From Leptospiraceae bacterium (GTDB lineage Bacteria; Spirochaetota; Leptospiria; Leptospirales; Leptospiraceae), in contig JABTUZ010000002.1 of the NCBI GenBank assembly GCA_015075105.1, forward strand, positions 282,001 to 346,000: 64,000 bases of DNA. The letters are read 5' to 3'. The first letter of the stretch is position 1. Each line of letters begins with the position of its first letter. The notes below the pieces were generated by a model. That model did no database searches. It was not told where the DNA came from and was given only the letters and a program-made list of their open reading frames with translations. Shown in pieces: positions 27,039 through 35,642 of the stretch. The translations under genes and the position numbers were made by a program.

Positions 27039-27538
27039 ATTCTTATTTTCATTATTACAATAAAAATGTCAAGAGGATTTACACTTTCGCACCCTGCAAA
27101 AATAAGATTTAACCCTGAAAAAGACAGGGTTTTGCGAGAAGATGGAAAAATTGTCCCGAAAAAATCGGATTTTGGAATGGAAAGAGTTTGGATTTTTGCG
27201 AAAATAGAATTCGAAGATGGCAAGAAACAGCGAAAACAAAGGGGTTAGTAATCAAAATTTTTTTCTAATTTGGAAAACCACAGCCCCACTAAATCGCCTA
27301 ACGGCTCTCTTGACGCTGTGAGGCTGGGCAGACAGTTTTCCAAATTCAGGGAGCCTTCTCGTGAATCACGATATCGCCTAACGTATCATGGGAAGTTAGG
27401 CGAAGCCGAATTTTACTGCTACTGAAAAGCCTAAGGGAGCGGTTCTGCTCGATTTACCTGAGGATGCAGTAAGCGGGTTTTTCTTTTTTTGCAAGCATTT
27501 TTTTCTTTTTACAGAAAAAGAAAAAAAGCGAAAAAGCA
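27039..27538 (+). repeat. Cassette spacer with type B core (before T7), best-preserved copy
   Basis: Reference copy of the spacer. Element 1 from 27090 (CCTGCAAAAATAAGATTT, AACCCTG/CAGGGTT inner stem). Element 2 is a hairpin with outer arms AATTTGGAAAAC (27267-27278) and GTTTTCCAAATT (27335-27346), inner CAGCCCCAC/GTGAGGCTG, and GCCTAAC 27296-27302 in the loop. Element 3 is the palindrome TCGCCTAAC-N12-GTTAGGCGA (27374-27403). Element 4 is GAGCGGTTCTGCTC. Element 5 is a 13-bp T/A stem TTTTTTTCTTTTT (27498-27510) with AAAAAGAAAAAAA (27515-27527). The toxin fragment starts 11 bp later. Confidence 0.8.
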
Positions 27539-28993
27539 GATGGCACTTCGAGAGAAAGCTTTGGCGCAGAACTACTCGGCAGTCTGTCCGACATCGGAAA
27601 TCTTGCGACGGGAGCCTACCGTGGTGGCAACCAAACAGGATATATCGACGAGGCGGGCAACTATCACCAGAGGACGTGTTTTACAAAGGGGACGTTAGTT
27701 TCTGTTCATCCAGAAACGTTAGGCGCGGTTGAGAAAAGCGGAAAGTGGTTTAAGAAGATTGAGGAAATTAAAGAAGGAGATTATGTATTAAGCTGGAACG
27801 AAAAATCCGGTGTAATAAGCTACAATAAAGTGCAACAGACTTTTATCAGAAAAGCGGATCAAATTTATACGATTCAATACAAAAATGGAACGACAGTTGA
27901 GACAACATGGAGTCACAGATTCTATGTAAAAGATAAAGGCTGGGTTGAGGCGAAAGATTTACAGCCCGGGTTTTTATCGCATACAGCCTTCGGGGAAATG
28001 GGCGAAATTAAAAATGTAACAAAAGAAGACCGAAACGAAAGAGTTTACAATTTTATGGTTGAAAAAGACAATACTTATTTTGTGACAGAAAATCAAATTC
28101 TGGTTCATAATGATGCGTATAATTTTACTTATAACAGCGGGGTATTGCAAAATGTCTCAACAACGTTTATGGGAAGAACCTACAACTCAAACAATGGAGA
28201 TTTAACCGTAGCGCAGGATGCGAGTGGAAGCTACAGCGTAACTCTTGTTGACGAAAACGGAAATGAAATTGTAGCTAATAATATGGAGGTTGATAAGCCG
28301 ATGGAAGGAACATCTCAAGTGCGACCGATTAACTTGACAATCAATAACACAACGTTGCAGGATGGAGGGTTGGTGCAAATGAATAATAGCGGGAGAATGG
28401 CAGTTGTTGGACAAAATAATGTTGCCAACGGCTCACAGGTAATGGTTTTGGGACAGGATAACGATGGATTGGATTCTTTGCAAAGTCTGAGCGCAACTAC
28501 TCAGGGAACAAACAGGACGACATATATGGTTTACAATCCAACCAGAGGATTTATAACAGACACAAGTGATTCAAGAGCAATGCAATCCAATCCGAATAAT
28601 ATAACTCAAAGACCAGCGATTGGAACTTTGACAAGTTTGATGAATAATGGAAATTCTAACACGTATATTTGCCATAGTCAGGGAGGCGCAATTTGCGCTA
28701 ATGCCGCTCAAAATGCATTAGATAATCGTCGATCCATGGCTAACACAAATATGATTTATATTGGAGGAGCTCAGAGCCATGTTCCGAACACTGGGGAGCG
28801 CGCGAGGGTTAGGGTAATTTATAACAGTTGGGATCCTGTTAGACATGCTCCAAATGTTAATACAACCCAAAATTCAGATAGAAATATTTACAGACAAGGG
28901 CAGGGAAACGGACATGGATATACAAATTACCTTCAGGATATTAGATGTCAGTCTTCAAGACGAGAGACTACTGCGGGTGGCGTATGTCGCTAA
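27539..28993 (+). CDS. T7: Hint domain plus alpha/beta-hydrolase (lipase-like) tip
   Basis: A 485-codon frame entered at DGTSRESFGAELLGSLSD with no ATG. The Hint domain runs from NYHQRTCFTKG (Cys47) through VETTWSHRFYV to QILVHN (about residue 190). It is a distinct Hint allele, with SHRF replacing NHPF. The tip begins AYNFTYNSGVLQNVST, is rich in Asn and Thr, and contains TYICHSQGGAICANAAQNAL, a nucleophile-elbow-like HSQGG. YNSWDPVRHAP and GNGHGYTNYL are candidates for the Asp and His of the triad. A lipase or phospholipase acting on membranes is likely. The only clear non-peptidoglycan enzyme among the tips apart from T8. Confidence 0.78.
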   Translation, partial: DGTSRESFGAELLGSLSDIGNLATGAYRGGNQTGYIDEAGNYHQRTCFTKGTLVSVHPETLGAVEKSGKWFKKIEEIKEGDYVLSWNEKSGVISYNKVQQTFIRKADQIYTIQYKNGTTVETTWSHRFYVKDKGWVEAKDLQPGFLSHTAFGEMGEIKNVTKEDRNERVYNFMVEKDNTYFVTENQILVHNDAYNFTYNSGVLQNVSTTFMGRTYNSNNGDLTVAQDASGSYSVTLVDENGNEIVANNMEVDKPMEGTSQVRPINLTINNTTLQDGGLVQMNNSGRMAVVGQNNVANGSQVMVLGQDNDGLDSLQSLSATTQGTNRTTYMVYNPTRGFITDTSDSRAMQSNPNNITQRPAIGTLTSLMNNGNSNTYICHSQGGAICANAAQNALDNRRSMANTNMIYIGGAQSHVPNTGERARVRVIYNSWDPVRHAPNVNTTQNSDRNIYRQGQGNGHGYTNYLQDIRCQSSRRETTAGGVCR

Positions 28994-29664
28994 AGTTTAC
29001 AGTAATCATTTCTTTTATTCTGATAGCTTGTTTTAACTGCAAGGAAGAACCAAAAGACCCAATTTGCGGAATGGAAGAATTTTTCAAGAATGATATCATT
29101 GATTACAAATACGATGATTTTATTTTTAATCCCAAATTACTTCCAATAAAAAGAAAAACCAAAAGGGATGAATTATACAAGCTAGACAGCAGAGGTCCTA
29201 GTCGTAAATGGACAAATAAAAAACCATTTGTGAAAACTATCTATAAAGAAAAATTTGAAGTGGATGAAATCTGGGAGTTAACTTCCATAAAAAGAAAATA
29301 CATTGAATACAAGCATGACAATACAATCGTTACGGGTTCCGATCCTCTGGAATCTTTCAGTTTATTTATATTTCTAAATAAAGGAATTGTTCAGAATTAT
29401 TTTATTAACCATGAGTTAACTGATGATAAAGGCGCCACATGGAGACCCGGTAAGTTCAACTCCGGCCCACTTAAAAACTCAGACGGTATTTATCCTGGCG
29501 CCGTAGATGATGCAAAAAGATACTGGGCTCAAAGGAGTATCGGTGTTCGCATTACAAGATCAGCTATGCAAGTTACAGATGAGGAAATACAAATTTACAA
29601 AGAAAAATGTTGGTCAAAAAATGAGAAAGTTTTCAATTTTATTTTAAATTTGTTCAGAAAATGA
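28984..29664 (+). CDS. I7: lipoprotein immunity protein for T7
   Basis: 227 residues from the ATG at 28984, which gives a clean signal MSLKFTVIISFILIA and lipobox FNC; an in-frame start at 28945 would put coding sequence ahead of the signal. It overlaps T7 by 10 bases. Body DPICGMEEFFKNDIIDYKYD, GATWRPGKFNSGPLKNSDG; no domain is recognised. Periplasm-facing membrane anchoring fits protection against a lipase. Confidence 0.72.
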   Translation: MSLKFTVIISFILIACFNCKEEPKDPICGMEEFFKNDIIDYKYDDFIFNPKLLPIKRKTKRDELYKLDSRGPSRKWTNKKPFVKTIYKEKFEVDEIWELTSIKRKYIEYKHDNTIVTGSDPLESFSLFIFLNKGIVQNYFINHELTDDKGATWRPGKFNSGPLKNSDGIYPGAVDDAKRYWAQRSIGVRITRSAMQVTDEEIQIYKEKCWSKNEKVFNFILNLFRK

Positions 29665-30089
29665 AGGGTCGTGCATCGCAAAAATCAAAAAATAAACTGG
29701 ACAGATAAAGAATCCGAAATCATGAATTGCGATAAAGGACAATATCTCTGTAACTCTCGTGAACGAAGATTTTATTTTAGCTGAACGAAAACGAAAACTA
29801 CTTGCAGGAAAACAGAAGCGAAGGGAGTATTCATTAAATATGAATATGGTTTTTTAGACAGTAAGCAGGAAAATGGCTTAGCTTATTTTGATACATCAGA
29901 AATTCCGTTTTTTGCTGAACTAAGACAATGCAAGGAAGCAATTTCGGAAATACCAGCCAAGCGAATCCCGCTTTGAACCCGGTAACTTCAGCATTTCAGC
30001 TTGGATTGAATAAAAATAAGAAAACGCTTTTGGAATTAGGCCAACAGCATCAAAATCATGGACACTTTAGTTCAGGAAGGTTGCCTTAA
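29665..30089 (+). pseudogene. Scraps of an immunity gene and a toxin 3' end (T7b)
   Basis: After a weak CATCGCAAAAATC element there are fragments in different frames: SEIMNCDKGQYLCNSRERRF, then YGFLDSKQENGLAYFDTSEI to a stop at 29976 (immunity-like, Cys-containing), and GNTSQANPALNPVTSAFQLG to KTLLELGQQHQNHGHFSSGR ending TAA 30087-30089. The last is probably the 3' end of a toxin whose Hint and domain start were deleted, as the next gene starts 1 bp later as in intact pairs. Confidence 0.5.
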
Positions 30090-30090
30090 T

Positions 30091-30828
30091 ATGAAAAATT
30101 TCATTACAATTATTTTATTCCTAATAATTCTTTTTTACTCATTTCAACAAAATTTATTTGCAAGACCTGCCGCCGTTCCTAAAGAGGCGGTATGGTTTCC
30201 TTTGGAAGGAGAAGAGGAAGGATTCTGGAGATTAGAAGTTATTAAAAATGGAAAAAAGCAGGAAACACTTTGGTTTAGCTCTGGCAAAATTAGAGCGACT
30301 GGTTTGCAGATTGATAAGTGGCAACTTACAAAAATTTTTTATGAAAATGGAAATTTAGAAGAATTTAGTCAAAGATTTTTTGGCAAAATTTGGACACAAG
30401 CTACAAACCAAACTCATGAAGGTTTATTAACTGTTGGAAAAACCTTTAGTTATTATCCAAACGGAAAGCTAAAAAACATATCCTGTAGTGATTTAGATAT
30501 TTATGAGCATGAAGTTGACGAAAATAACAATTGCGGAATTGAATACAAATTTGATGAATCCGGAAAATTGATTGAAACAATTGATCACAAACGAAAATGC
30601 AAAATGGGATGTGGTCGATTTCGTCCATTTTTAGGTCCTGGAAAATATATTTCTGCCACAAATAGTTTACGTATCCGGGAAAAGCCAAATAAATCAGCAA
30701 AGATAATCGGAACTTTGAAAAAAGGTGAAGAAGTCGAAATTACAAAAGACATGGGCAATGTCGAGACCATTGATGATGAACGAGCACCATGGGTTGAAAT
30801 TCGTTTCCAGAACGGATTGAAAGGATAA
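30091..30828 (+). CDS. I7b: exported MORN/SH3-like immunity protein, truncated by a stop
   Basis: 246 residues from ATG 30091 (signal MKNFITIILFLIILFYSFQQ). The middle has toxin_WDGXR/MORN-like repeats (KIFYENGNLEEFSQ, TFSYYPNGKLKNIS, YKFDESGKLIETI) and the end is a bacterial SH3 domain (ATNSLRIREKPNKSAKIIGT, LKKGEEVEITKDMG, PWVEIRFQNGLKG). Immediately after the TAA the same frame continues VFGGFLYEPNEYFP to a second TAA at 30873. SH3 domains of this type end GWVFGGFL, so the stop replaces the expected Trp codon. The partner toxin survives only as a scrap upstream. Confidence 0.7.
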   Translation: MKNFITIILFLIILFYSFQQNLFARPAAVPKEAVWFPLEGEEEGFWRLEVIKNGKKQETLWFSSGKIRATGLQIDKWQLTKIFYENGNLEEFSQRFFGKIWTQATNQTHEGLLTVGKTFSYYPNGKLKNISCSDLDIYEHEVDENNNCGIEYKFDESGKLIETIDHKRKCKMGCGRFRPFLGPGKYISATNSLRIREKPNKSAKIIGTLKKGEEVEITKDMGNVETIDDERAPWVEIRFQNGLKG

Positions 30829-30873
30829 GTATTTGGCGGATTTCTTTATGAGCCAAATGAGTATTTTCCGTAA

Positions 30874-31389
30874 TTTTTGGATTTGATGCTTCGCGCCCCT
30901 CGCAAAAAGAAGATTTTAGCCTGAAAAAGACAGGGCTTTGCGAGAAGATAGAAAAGTTGTCCCGAAAAAATCGGATTTTGGAACGGAAAGAGTTTGGATT
31001 TTTGCGAAAATAGAATTCGAAGATAGCAAAAAACAGCGAAAACAAGGAATTAGGAAACAAAATTTTTTCCTAATTTGGAAAATCACAGCATCGCCTAACG
31101 CACCGTATGTAAATCTTTCGTTTACAAGCGAAAAGGATCCCTCACCTGCCCTTTCCGCCCAAGTGAGGGACAGGTCGAAGGGCGAGGAGTTGAATACCTC
31201 ACCAGTTTTTGTATTTTGAAAAAGTAAAACTAATCTGCTTAAATAAAATCGCGAAACGCGATTTTAACTTTTCTGAAAAGAGAGACATTTACGTAGGATA
31301 AAAACTGGTGAGGGATTCGCCCCTCTGTCCTCCGTCATCGGGCAGTGTTTTTTTAGCGAAGCGTAAAAAACGCGTTCTGTCCTCTGAAC
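30874..31389 (+). repeat. Cassette spacer with type A core (before T8)
   Basis: CCCCTCGCAAAAAGAAGATT element at 30895; AATTTGGAAAATCACAG; type A core CATCGCCTAACGCA (31089-31102). Hairpin CCCTCAC (31139-31145)/GTGAGGG (31163-31169). A large nested cruciform follows: outer arms CCTCACCAGTTTTT (31197-31210)/AAAAACTGGTGAGG (31300-31313), inner AAAATCGCG/CGCGATTTT (31245-31265). Then GTGTTTTTTTAGCGAAGCG, and coding homology begins at 31390. Confidence 0.75.
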
Positions 31390-32667
31390 CGTGCGTCGTT
31401 TGGCATTGGTGAGACAAAAGTCGGAGTCAAAGCCAGCTACAGCCGGAACGGTGGACTTGGACTTGAGGCAAGCGCGCAATACGGAAATTACAAAGCTGGA
31501 ATGAGCTATTCGCAAAGCGACGGATTCGGAGTCGTTGCAGGACTTACGAATTCAGATGGAACGAAAACAGTTGGTATCGGGTACAGTGAGAAATCCGGAG
31601 TCGAGGCTTATGCAAAAGTAAGCTCGGATAGCGCTAGCGGGAAATTGTCCTACTCCAAATCGGAAGGGTTCGGAGTAGCGGTCACTGCAAAGACAAGCTA
31701 TGCAAACGCAAGCGCAACCTTCACACAGAAAAGCGGGCTAACGGTAAGCGTCAGCAAGCAGATGTCCACTGCACTGACCGAGGGATTCAGAGGCAATGCG
31801 AATGCTGAAGTAAGTTACAATACGAAGACAGGATTTTCAGCCAGCCTTGGAATGACACTAACGTCCACGAGTCCGGTTTATGAAAAAGGAAAGTTTAGTG
31901 AAGTCGATAATGGAAGCGTTAGTGGAAATGTCAGGATTGACAGGACTGGAGCCACTGGTTCTACTAGCGTAAACACGGGACAGAATCTGGATATTGCATC
32001 CAACCTCAGTAGCATGGAGTCGAGCCTCGATGCGATGGCGGAAAGAAATCGTGAAGTAGTGAAGGAAAAAGCGCAGGCAGAGCAGGAGCGCAAACAAAAA
32101 GAAGCCAATGATGAACACGGCGAAAATGTGATTGAAGGTGCAAGCATTGTAGTGAGTAATGAAGAAGAAAAAATCAGGCAGCAAACAAGTGAAAAATCCA
32201 ATGAAACGGGTCTCCCGGATTTACCATTGAAGGAAGGACTTGAAATGGCAGAAAATCAGCCAATGCGGAAAGACTTGCCCGAATTGGAGACAATTGCGAA
32301 ACATTTAGAAAAAGATATTGAAAAAGCTTGGGAAGATTCGAACCCTGATGGAAAACAAGACCATTCCCTAAAAGGAGAAAAATCTGAGCATGGATTTTGG
32401 ATACTTGAAGATAATAAAGCGGGATTTCTTTCTAAAATTGATTTTCCACGGGAAGGAGCTAAAAAAGATGAAATGACGCCAGGGACCAAGCCGCAAGTGA
32501 ATGGGAAAAGTGTAATTGCTTGGTTTCATACGCATCCCAATAAAATGTCTGAGGGTAAAGGATATGAACCTTGGGAAAGTTATAATGATAAAAAATTTTC
32601 AGAAAAAAATAAAATCCGAGGAATAATTAAATCCCACAATGGGATGTATTATTTTGGAGCAGAATAA
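31390..32667 (+). CDS. T8: toxin body joined directly to a JAB/MPN-like tip, no Hint domain
   Basis: A 426-codon frame entered at ASFGIGETKVGVKAS; first ATG 31501 (MSYSQSDGFGVV). The repeat body and charged segment match T2 (DAMAERNREVVKEKAQAE). After EQERKQKEANDEHGEN the sequence is unique, with no NYHQRTCF, TTWNHPF or VHN. The C-terminal part has SEHGFWILEDNKAGF, VIAWFHTHPNKMSEGKGYEP and a downstream S/D region (PWESYNDKKFSEKNKIRG), a JAMM/DUF4329-like HxHP metalloprotease pattern. Release of this tip must differ from the Hint mechanism. The immunity gene follows after 30 bp. Confidence 0.78.
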   Translation, partial: RASFGIGETKVGVKASYSRNGGLGLEASAQYGNYKAGMSYSQSDGFGVVAGLTNSDGTKTVGIGYSEKSGVEAYAKVSSDSASGKLSYSKSEGFGVAVTAKTSYANASATFTQKSGLTVSVSKQMSTALTEGFRGNANAEVSYNTKTGFSASLGMTLTSTSPVYEKGKFSEVDNGSVSGNVRIDRTGATGSTSVNTGQNLDIASNLSSMESSLDAMAERNREVVKEKAQAEQERKQKEANDEHGENVIEGASIVVSNEEEKIRQQTSEKSNETGLPDLPLKEGLEMAENQPMRKDLPELETIAKHLEKDIEKAWEDSNPDGKQDHSLKGEKSEHGFWILEDNKAGFLSKIDFPREGAKKDEMTPGTKPQVNGKSVIAWFHTHPNKMSEGKGYEPWESYNDKKFSEKNKIRGIIKSHNGMYYFGAE

Positions 32668-32697
32668 AGTGATTATTGACATAAGGATATCATATCA

Positions 32698-33048
32698 ATG
32701 AAAAATGTAATAAAATTCATTACAATAATATTGAAAAGTATAAAATTATTTTACACGTTAATTGTTATAATTTTATCATTAACTATATTTTGCAATAGTT
32801 CAGAAAAAAAGGAGGAAAATGATATGGGCATTGATTTAGAAAAAAAACTGTTTTTCATCGCTCAAGAATTTGTTAAAATTAAATCTCCAGAGGAGGCTAA
32901 TGATCCTAAATATCGCTTAATATTAGAAGATAAAGGGAATCATTGGCGAGTAATATATATGCTACCAGATGATATGATAGGTGGCGGACCTATTGTTTTG
33001 ATAGATAAAAAAACTTTAAAGGTAATAAGAATGCTTCATGGTCAATGA
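32698..33048 (+). CDS. I8: NTF2-fold-like lipoprotein immunity protein
   Basis: A 116-residue lipoprotein (hydrophobic IKLFYTLIVIILSLTIF followed by C). The mature part YRLILEDKGNHWRVIYMLPD and GGGPIVLIDKKTLKVIRM strongly resembles NTF2-fold immunity proteins of polymorphic toxin systems, where the GGGPxVxIDKKTGKV motif is characteristic. An independent family-level pointer that these downstream genes are immunity genes. Confidence 0.78.
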   Translation: MKNVIKFITIILKSIKLFYTLIVIILSLTIFCNSSEKKEENDMGIDLEKKLFFIAQEFVKIKSPEEANDPKYRLILEDKGNHWRVIYMLPDDMIGGGPIVLIDKKTLKVIRMLHGQ

Positions 33049-33209
33049 AAATACGTCATGCGCCACCGAATTTCCGCTAAACTGAAAAGCTAAAAGGAGC
33101 GATTCTGCCCGATTTTACTGAAGATGCAGTAAGCGGGTTTTTCTTTCTTTGCTTCATTTCTTTCTTTTTACAGAAAAAGAAAGAAAGAAGAAATAGCTGA
33201 ATCAAAAAA
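33049..33209 (+). repeat. Short cassette spacer (before T9)
   Basis: Only the right part of the spacer remains: GCCACCGAATTTCCGCTAA, CTGAAAAGCTAAAAGGAGCG, GATGCAGTAAGCGGGTTTTT and the T/A hairpin in a variant form (TTTCTTTCTTTTT with AAAAAGAAAGAAA). The T-to-C changes on one arm are matched by A-to-G on the other, so the stem is kept. Confidence 0.65.
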
Positions 33210-34547
33210 GACCTTGCGAAAAATCACGGAGTCTATACAGATGAAGCAGATGGCACTTCGAGAGAAAGCTTTGGCGCTGAACTACTCGGCAGTCTGTCCG
33301 ACATCGGAAATCTTGCGACGGGAGCCTACCGTGGTGGCAACCAAACAGGATATATCGACGAGGCGGGCAACTACCACCAGAGGACTTGTTTTACAAAGGG
33401 GACTATGATTACAACGCTTGAAGGAGAAAAGACAATCGAGACTCTAAAACTCGGAGAGAAAGCTCTCAGTTGGAATCCTGAAACCGGAAAGCTCGAATAC
33501 AGAACGATTACAAATCTGTTTATTCGCAAAACCGACCTGATTTACAAACTCAGTTTCTCAAGCGGAAAGACTGTTGAGACTACTTGGAATCACCCGTTCT
33601 ACATCAAAGATCGTGGATTCATAGAGACAAAGGATTTGAAAGTTGGCGACGAACTGAAAACAGCGAACTCAAATCCCCTGTTCATCTCTGCGATTGCAAC
33701 TAACGCACGCGAGGAGACTGTTTACAACTTTGAGGTTGAGGGTAATCACACCTACTTTGTTGGAGAAGATGGGGTCTTGGTGCATAATGATAGCTATGGG
33801 AACAATTTAAATAAAGTTCTTGGAGCCTACTACTCAAAAGACCCGAAGGCCAGCGCAAGAGCAGAGCTAGAAAAATCTTTAAAAGACCCCAATTTAAGCG
33901 AAGCCGAGAGAACAAAATTAAAAGCTGATTTAGCACGAGAAAAAAAACTAGCATTGAAAGAAGGATATTCAAAGCGTCAAGGAGAGTATCAAAATAGTCT
34001 TTCTGGGTCGGAGAATCTTTGGGACAAAGCAGTCAGCATTGGAAAATCTGTTTTTAATTCTGCAATGGATTTAATTCCTTCATGGGGAGCGAAAAGTGTA
34101 ATTGATGCTGGAGCTTCTTTGACAGGGAAAGAAATTAAATACGGATGGGGAAAAAATGACCCTCGTCCAGGAGGTGAAGGTATGGATTGCAGTCATTTTA
34201 CAAACTATGTTACCAATGAAAGCAGAAAGACAGAAGGGAAGTCTCCAATTCCATATAATACGACTGAAAGTCTATTGAGTTCCAAAGATTATAAACAAAT
34301 TGATTTAAATTCAATGAAAAAAGGAGACCAATTTGTTTGGCGATATGATTATACTGATAAAAAAGGGAACACTGCCCCAGGTGGTCATACCGCATTTTTT
34401 AATGAAAAAAATGGAGATAAAGCAATATTGCATTCTGATTTTGGGCATGGACCTAGATATTCGAATAATTATTTGGATGACCCAAATTGGAGAAAAGCAA
34501 ATCCTCAATATTCAAATATAAGAACATATGCAATAAGGGTAAAATAA
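33210..34547 (+). CDS. T9: Hint domain plus NlpC/P60-like tip
   Basis: A 446-codon frame entered slightly upstream of sister copies (DLAKNHGVYTDEADGTSRES, comparable to SLAKDSGVVTDPLADGTSRE in T2). The alpha-type Hint runs from NYHQRTCFTKG to GVLVHN. The linker (ARAELEKSLKDPNLSEAERT) is helical. The tip, about residues 330-446, has GEGMDCSHFTNYVTNES (Cys nucleophile) and PGGHTAFFNEK (catalytic His), the NlpC/P60 arrangement, so it probably cleaves peptidoglycan peptides. The tip T15 is of the same class. The immunity gene starts 1 bp after the stop. Confidence 0.82.
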   Translation, partial: DLAKNHGVYTDEADGTSRESFGAELLGSLSDIGNLATGAYRGGNQTGYIDEAGNYHQRTCFTKGTMITTLEGEKTIETLKLGEKALSWNPETGKLEYRTITNLFIRKTDLIYKLSFSSGKTVETTWNHPFYIKDRGFIETKDLKVGDELKTANSNPLFISAIATNAREETVYNFEVEGNHTYFVGEDGVLVHNDSYGNNLNKVLGAYYSKDPKASARAELEKSLKDPNLSEAERTKLKADLAREKKLALKEGYSKRQGEYQNSLSGSENLWDKAVSIGKSVFNSAMDLIPSWGAKSVIDAGASLTGKEIKYGWGKNDPRPGGEGMDCSHFTNYVTNESRKTEGKSPIPYNTTESLLSSKDYKQIDLNSMKKGDQFVWRYDYTDKKGNTAPGGHTAFFNEKNGDKAILHSDFGHGPRYSNNYLDDPNWRKANPQYSNIRTYAIRVK

Positions 34548-34548
34548 T

Positions 34549-35070
34549 ATGGGAAAAAAAATAACTTTAATTTCATTAGTAATTTTAACTTTGATCAATT
34601 GTGAAAACAAAGACTGGTTAAATGGGAAACTTACAAAGGAAGATGAAAATTCAATTCATCTTCTAGTAAATAATTATATTCTTGAAAGCACAAATGATGA
34701 CTTCCAAGAAAATCGAAAAAAACTTGATAAATTCTTTTCTCCAGATTTTGATTTTTTCTTTCCTGGAGAAATATTTGAAGCTTATGTTTATGATAGTTAC
34801 TCTATTAAAAGAATTGAATTTGATACCGAAAGAAAAGAATACAAAGTAAGTGTCGTATTTCATTTAAGTTGGGGTATTGATAAAAGAACTATTGAAAAAA
34901 TTCAGATTAGTTCTCCTCAAAATTTATGGATAACCAAAAGCAAAGGTAAATGGAAAATAAAATCTATCTATAAACCTGATATTTTTTCAAAAGAGGGAAT
35001 AAAAAAATTTGCCATAAGATATCAAAAAGATTTCCCGGAAATGAGTAAGGATATTTTGGAGAAGTTTTGA
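34549..35070 (+). CDS. I9: lipoprotein immunity protein for T9 (I9/I15 family)
   Basis: A 173-residue lipoprotein (MGKKITLISLVILTLINC) with an NTF2-like look: FEAYVYDSYSIKRIEFDTER, YKVSVVFHLSWGIDK, LWITKSKGKWKIKSIYK. It aligns with I15 (LTLYVIDSYEISAIKEFEYV, GVIKEGGEWKVATEY), and their toxins share the NlpC/P60 class. Overlap or near-contact with T9 implies a coupled pair. Confidence 0.75.
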   Translation: MGKKITLISLVILTLINCENKDWLNGKLTKEDENSIHLLVNNYILESTNDDFQENRKKLDKFFSPDFDFFFPGEIFEAYVYDSYSIKRIEFDTERKEYKVSVVFHLSWGIDKRTIEKIQISSPQNLWITKSKGKWKIKSIYKPDIFSKEGIKKFAIRYQKDFPEMSKDILEKF

Positions 35071-35103
35071 GTCCATGAAAATCACCATGACTAACGTCCA
35101 CAT

Positions 35104-35278
35104 ATGGCCACTTACAAAATCCAATCGCACTCACTGCTAAAAGCCCTGATTGCAGATTCGCTCATTTGTTTGGAGGAGAAAATCGGTGTTTTACCCAAAG
35201 ATGTATTTGCAAGATTAGAAAAAACTATCTATGAGGAATTTGCCCAGCACTATCCCTTCCCGCCCAAGTGCTGGACAG
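35104..35278 (+). pseudogene. Second KIQSHSLLKALIADS fragment, cut by spacer
   Basis: Begins ATGGCCACTTACAAAATCC: MATYKIQSHSLLKALIADSL, then EKIGVLPKDVFARLEKTIYE and EEFAQH, where it passes into the spacer hairpin (CCAGCAC...GTGCTGG). It shares the first 80 or so bases with 11736-11815 but goes further. The parent gene is not recognised. Truncation by spacer DNA suggests that the spacer replaced its 3' end. Confidence 0.55.
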
Positions 35279-35642
35279 GTAGATTGCCAAATTAGATTAC
35301 TCTACACGAATCACAGCATCGCCTAACGCACCGTAAGTAAATCTTCCGCATACACGCGAAAAGGATTCCCTCACCTGCCCTTTCCGCCCAAGTGAGGGAC
35401 AGACCGAAGGGCGAGGAGTTGAATCCCTCACCAGTTTTTGTATTCGCTTGAGCATAACAAAATAGATTAAGTGAAATCGTGATACGATTTCAAATCACTG
35501 AATTGTTCTGCAATCCTTTCGAGAAAAAGTGGTGAGGGATGGTGCTGGAATTCGCCCCACCGACAACTAAACCTTCAGTCTTCTGTCATCGGGCAGTGTT
35601 TTTTTAGCGAAGCGTAAAAAACGCGTTCTGTCCTCTGAACGC
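35279..35642 (+). repeat. Cassette spacer with type A core (before T10)
   Basis: GATTGCCAAATTAG arm, type A core CATCGCCTAACGCA (35317-35330), hairpin CCCTCAC (35368-35374)/GTGAGGG (35392-35398), CCTCACCAGTTTTTGTATTC, stem GAAATCGTGATACGATTTC, then CATCGGGCAGTGTTTTTTTA and GCGTTAGTGG at the toxin entry. Confidence 0.75.
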
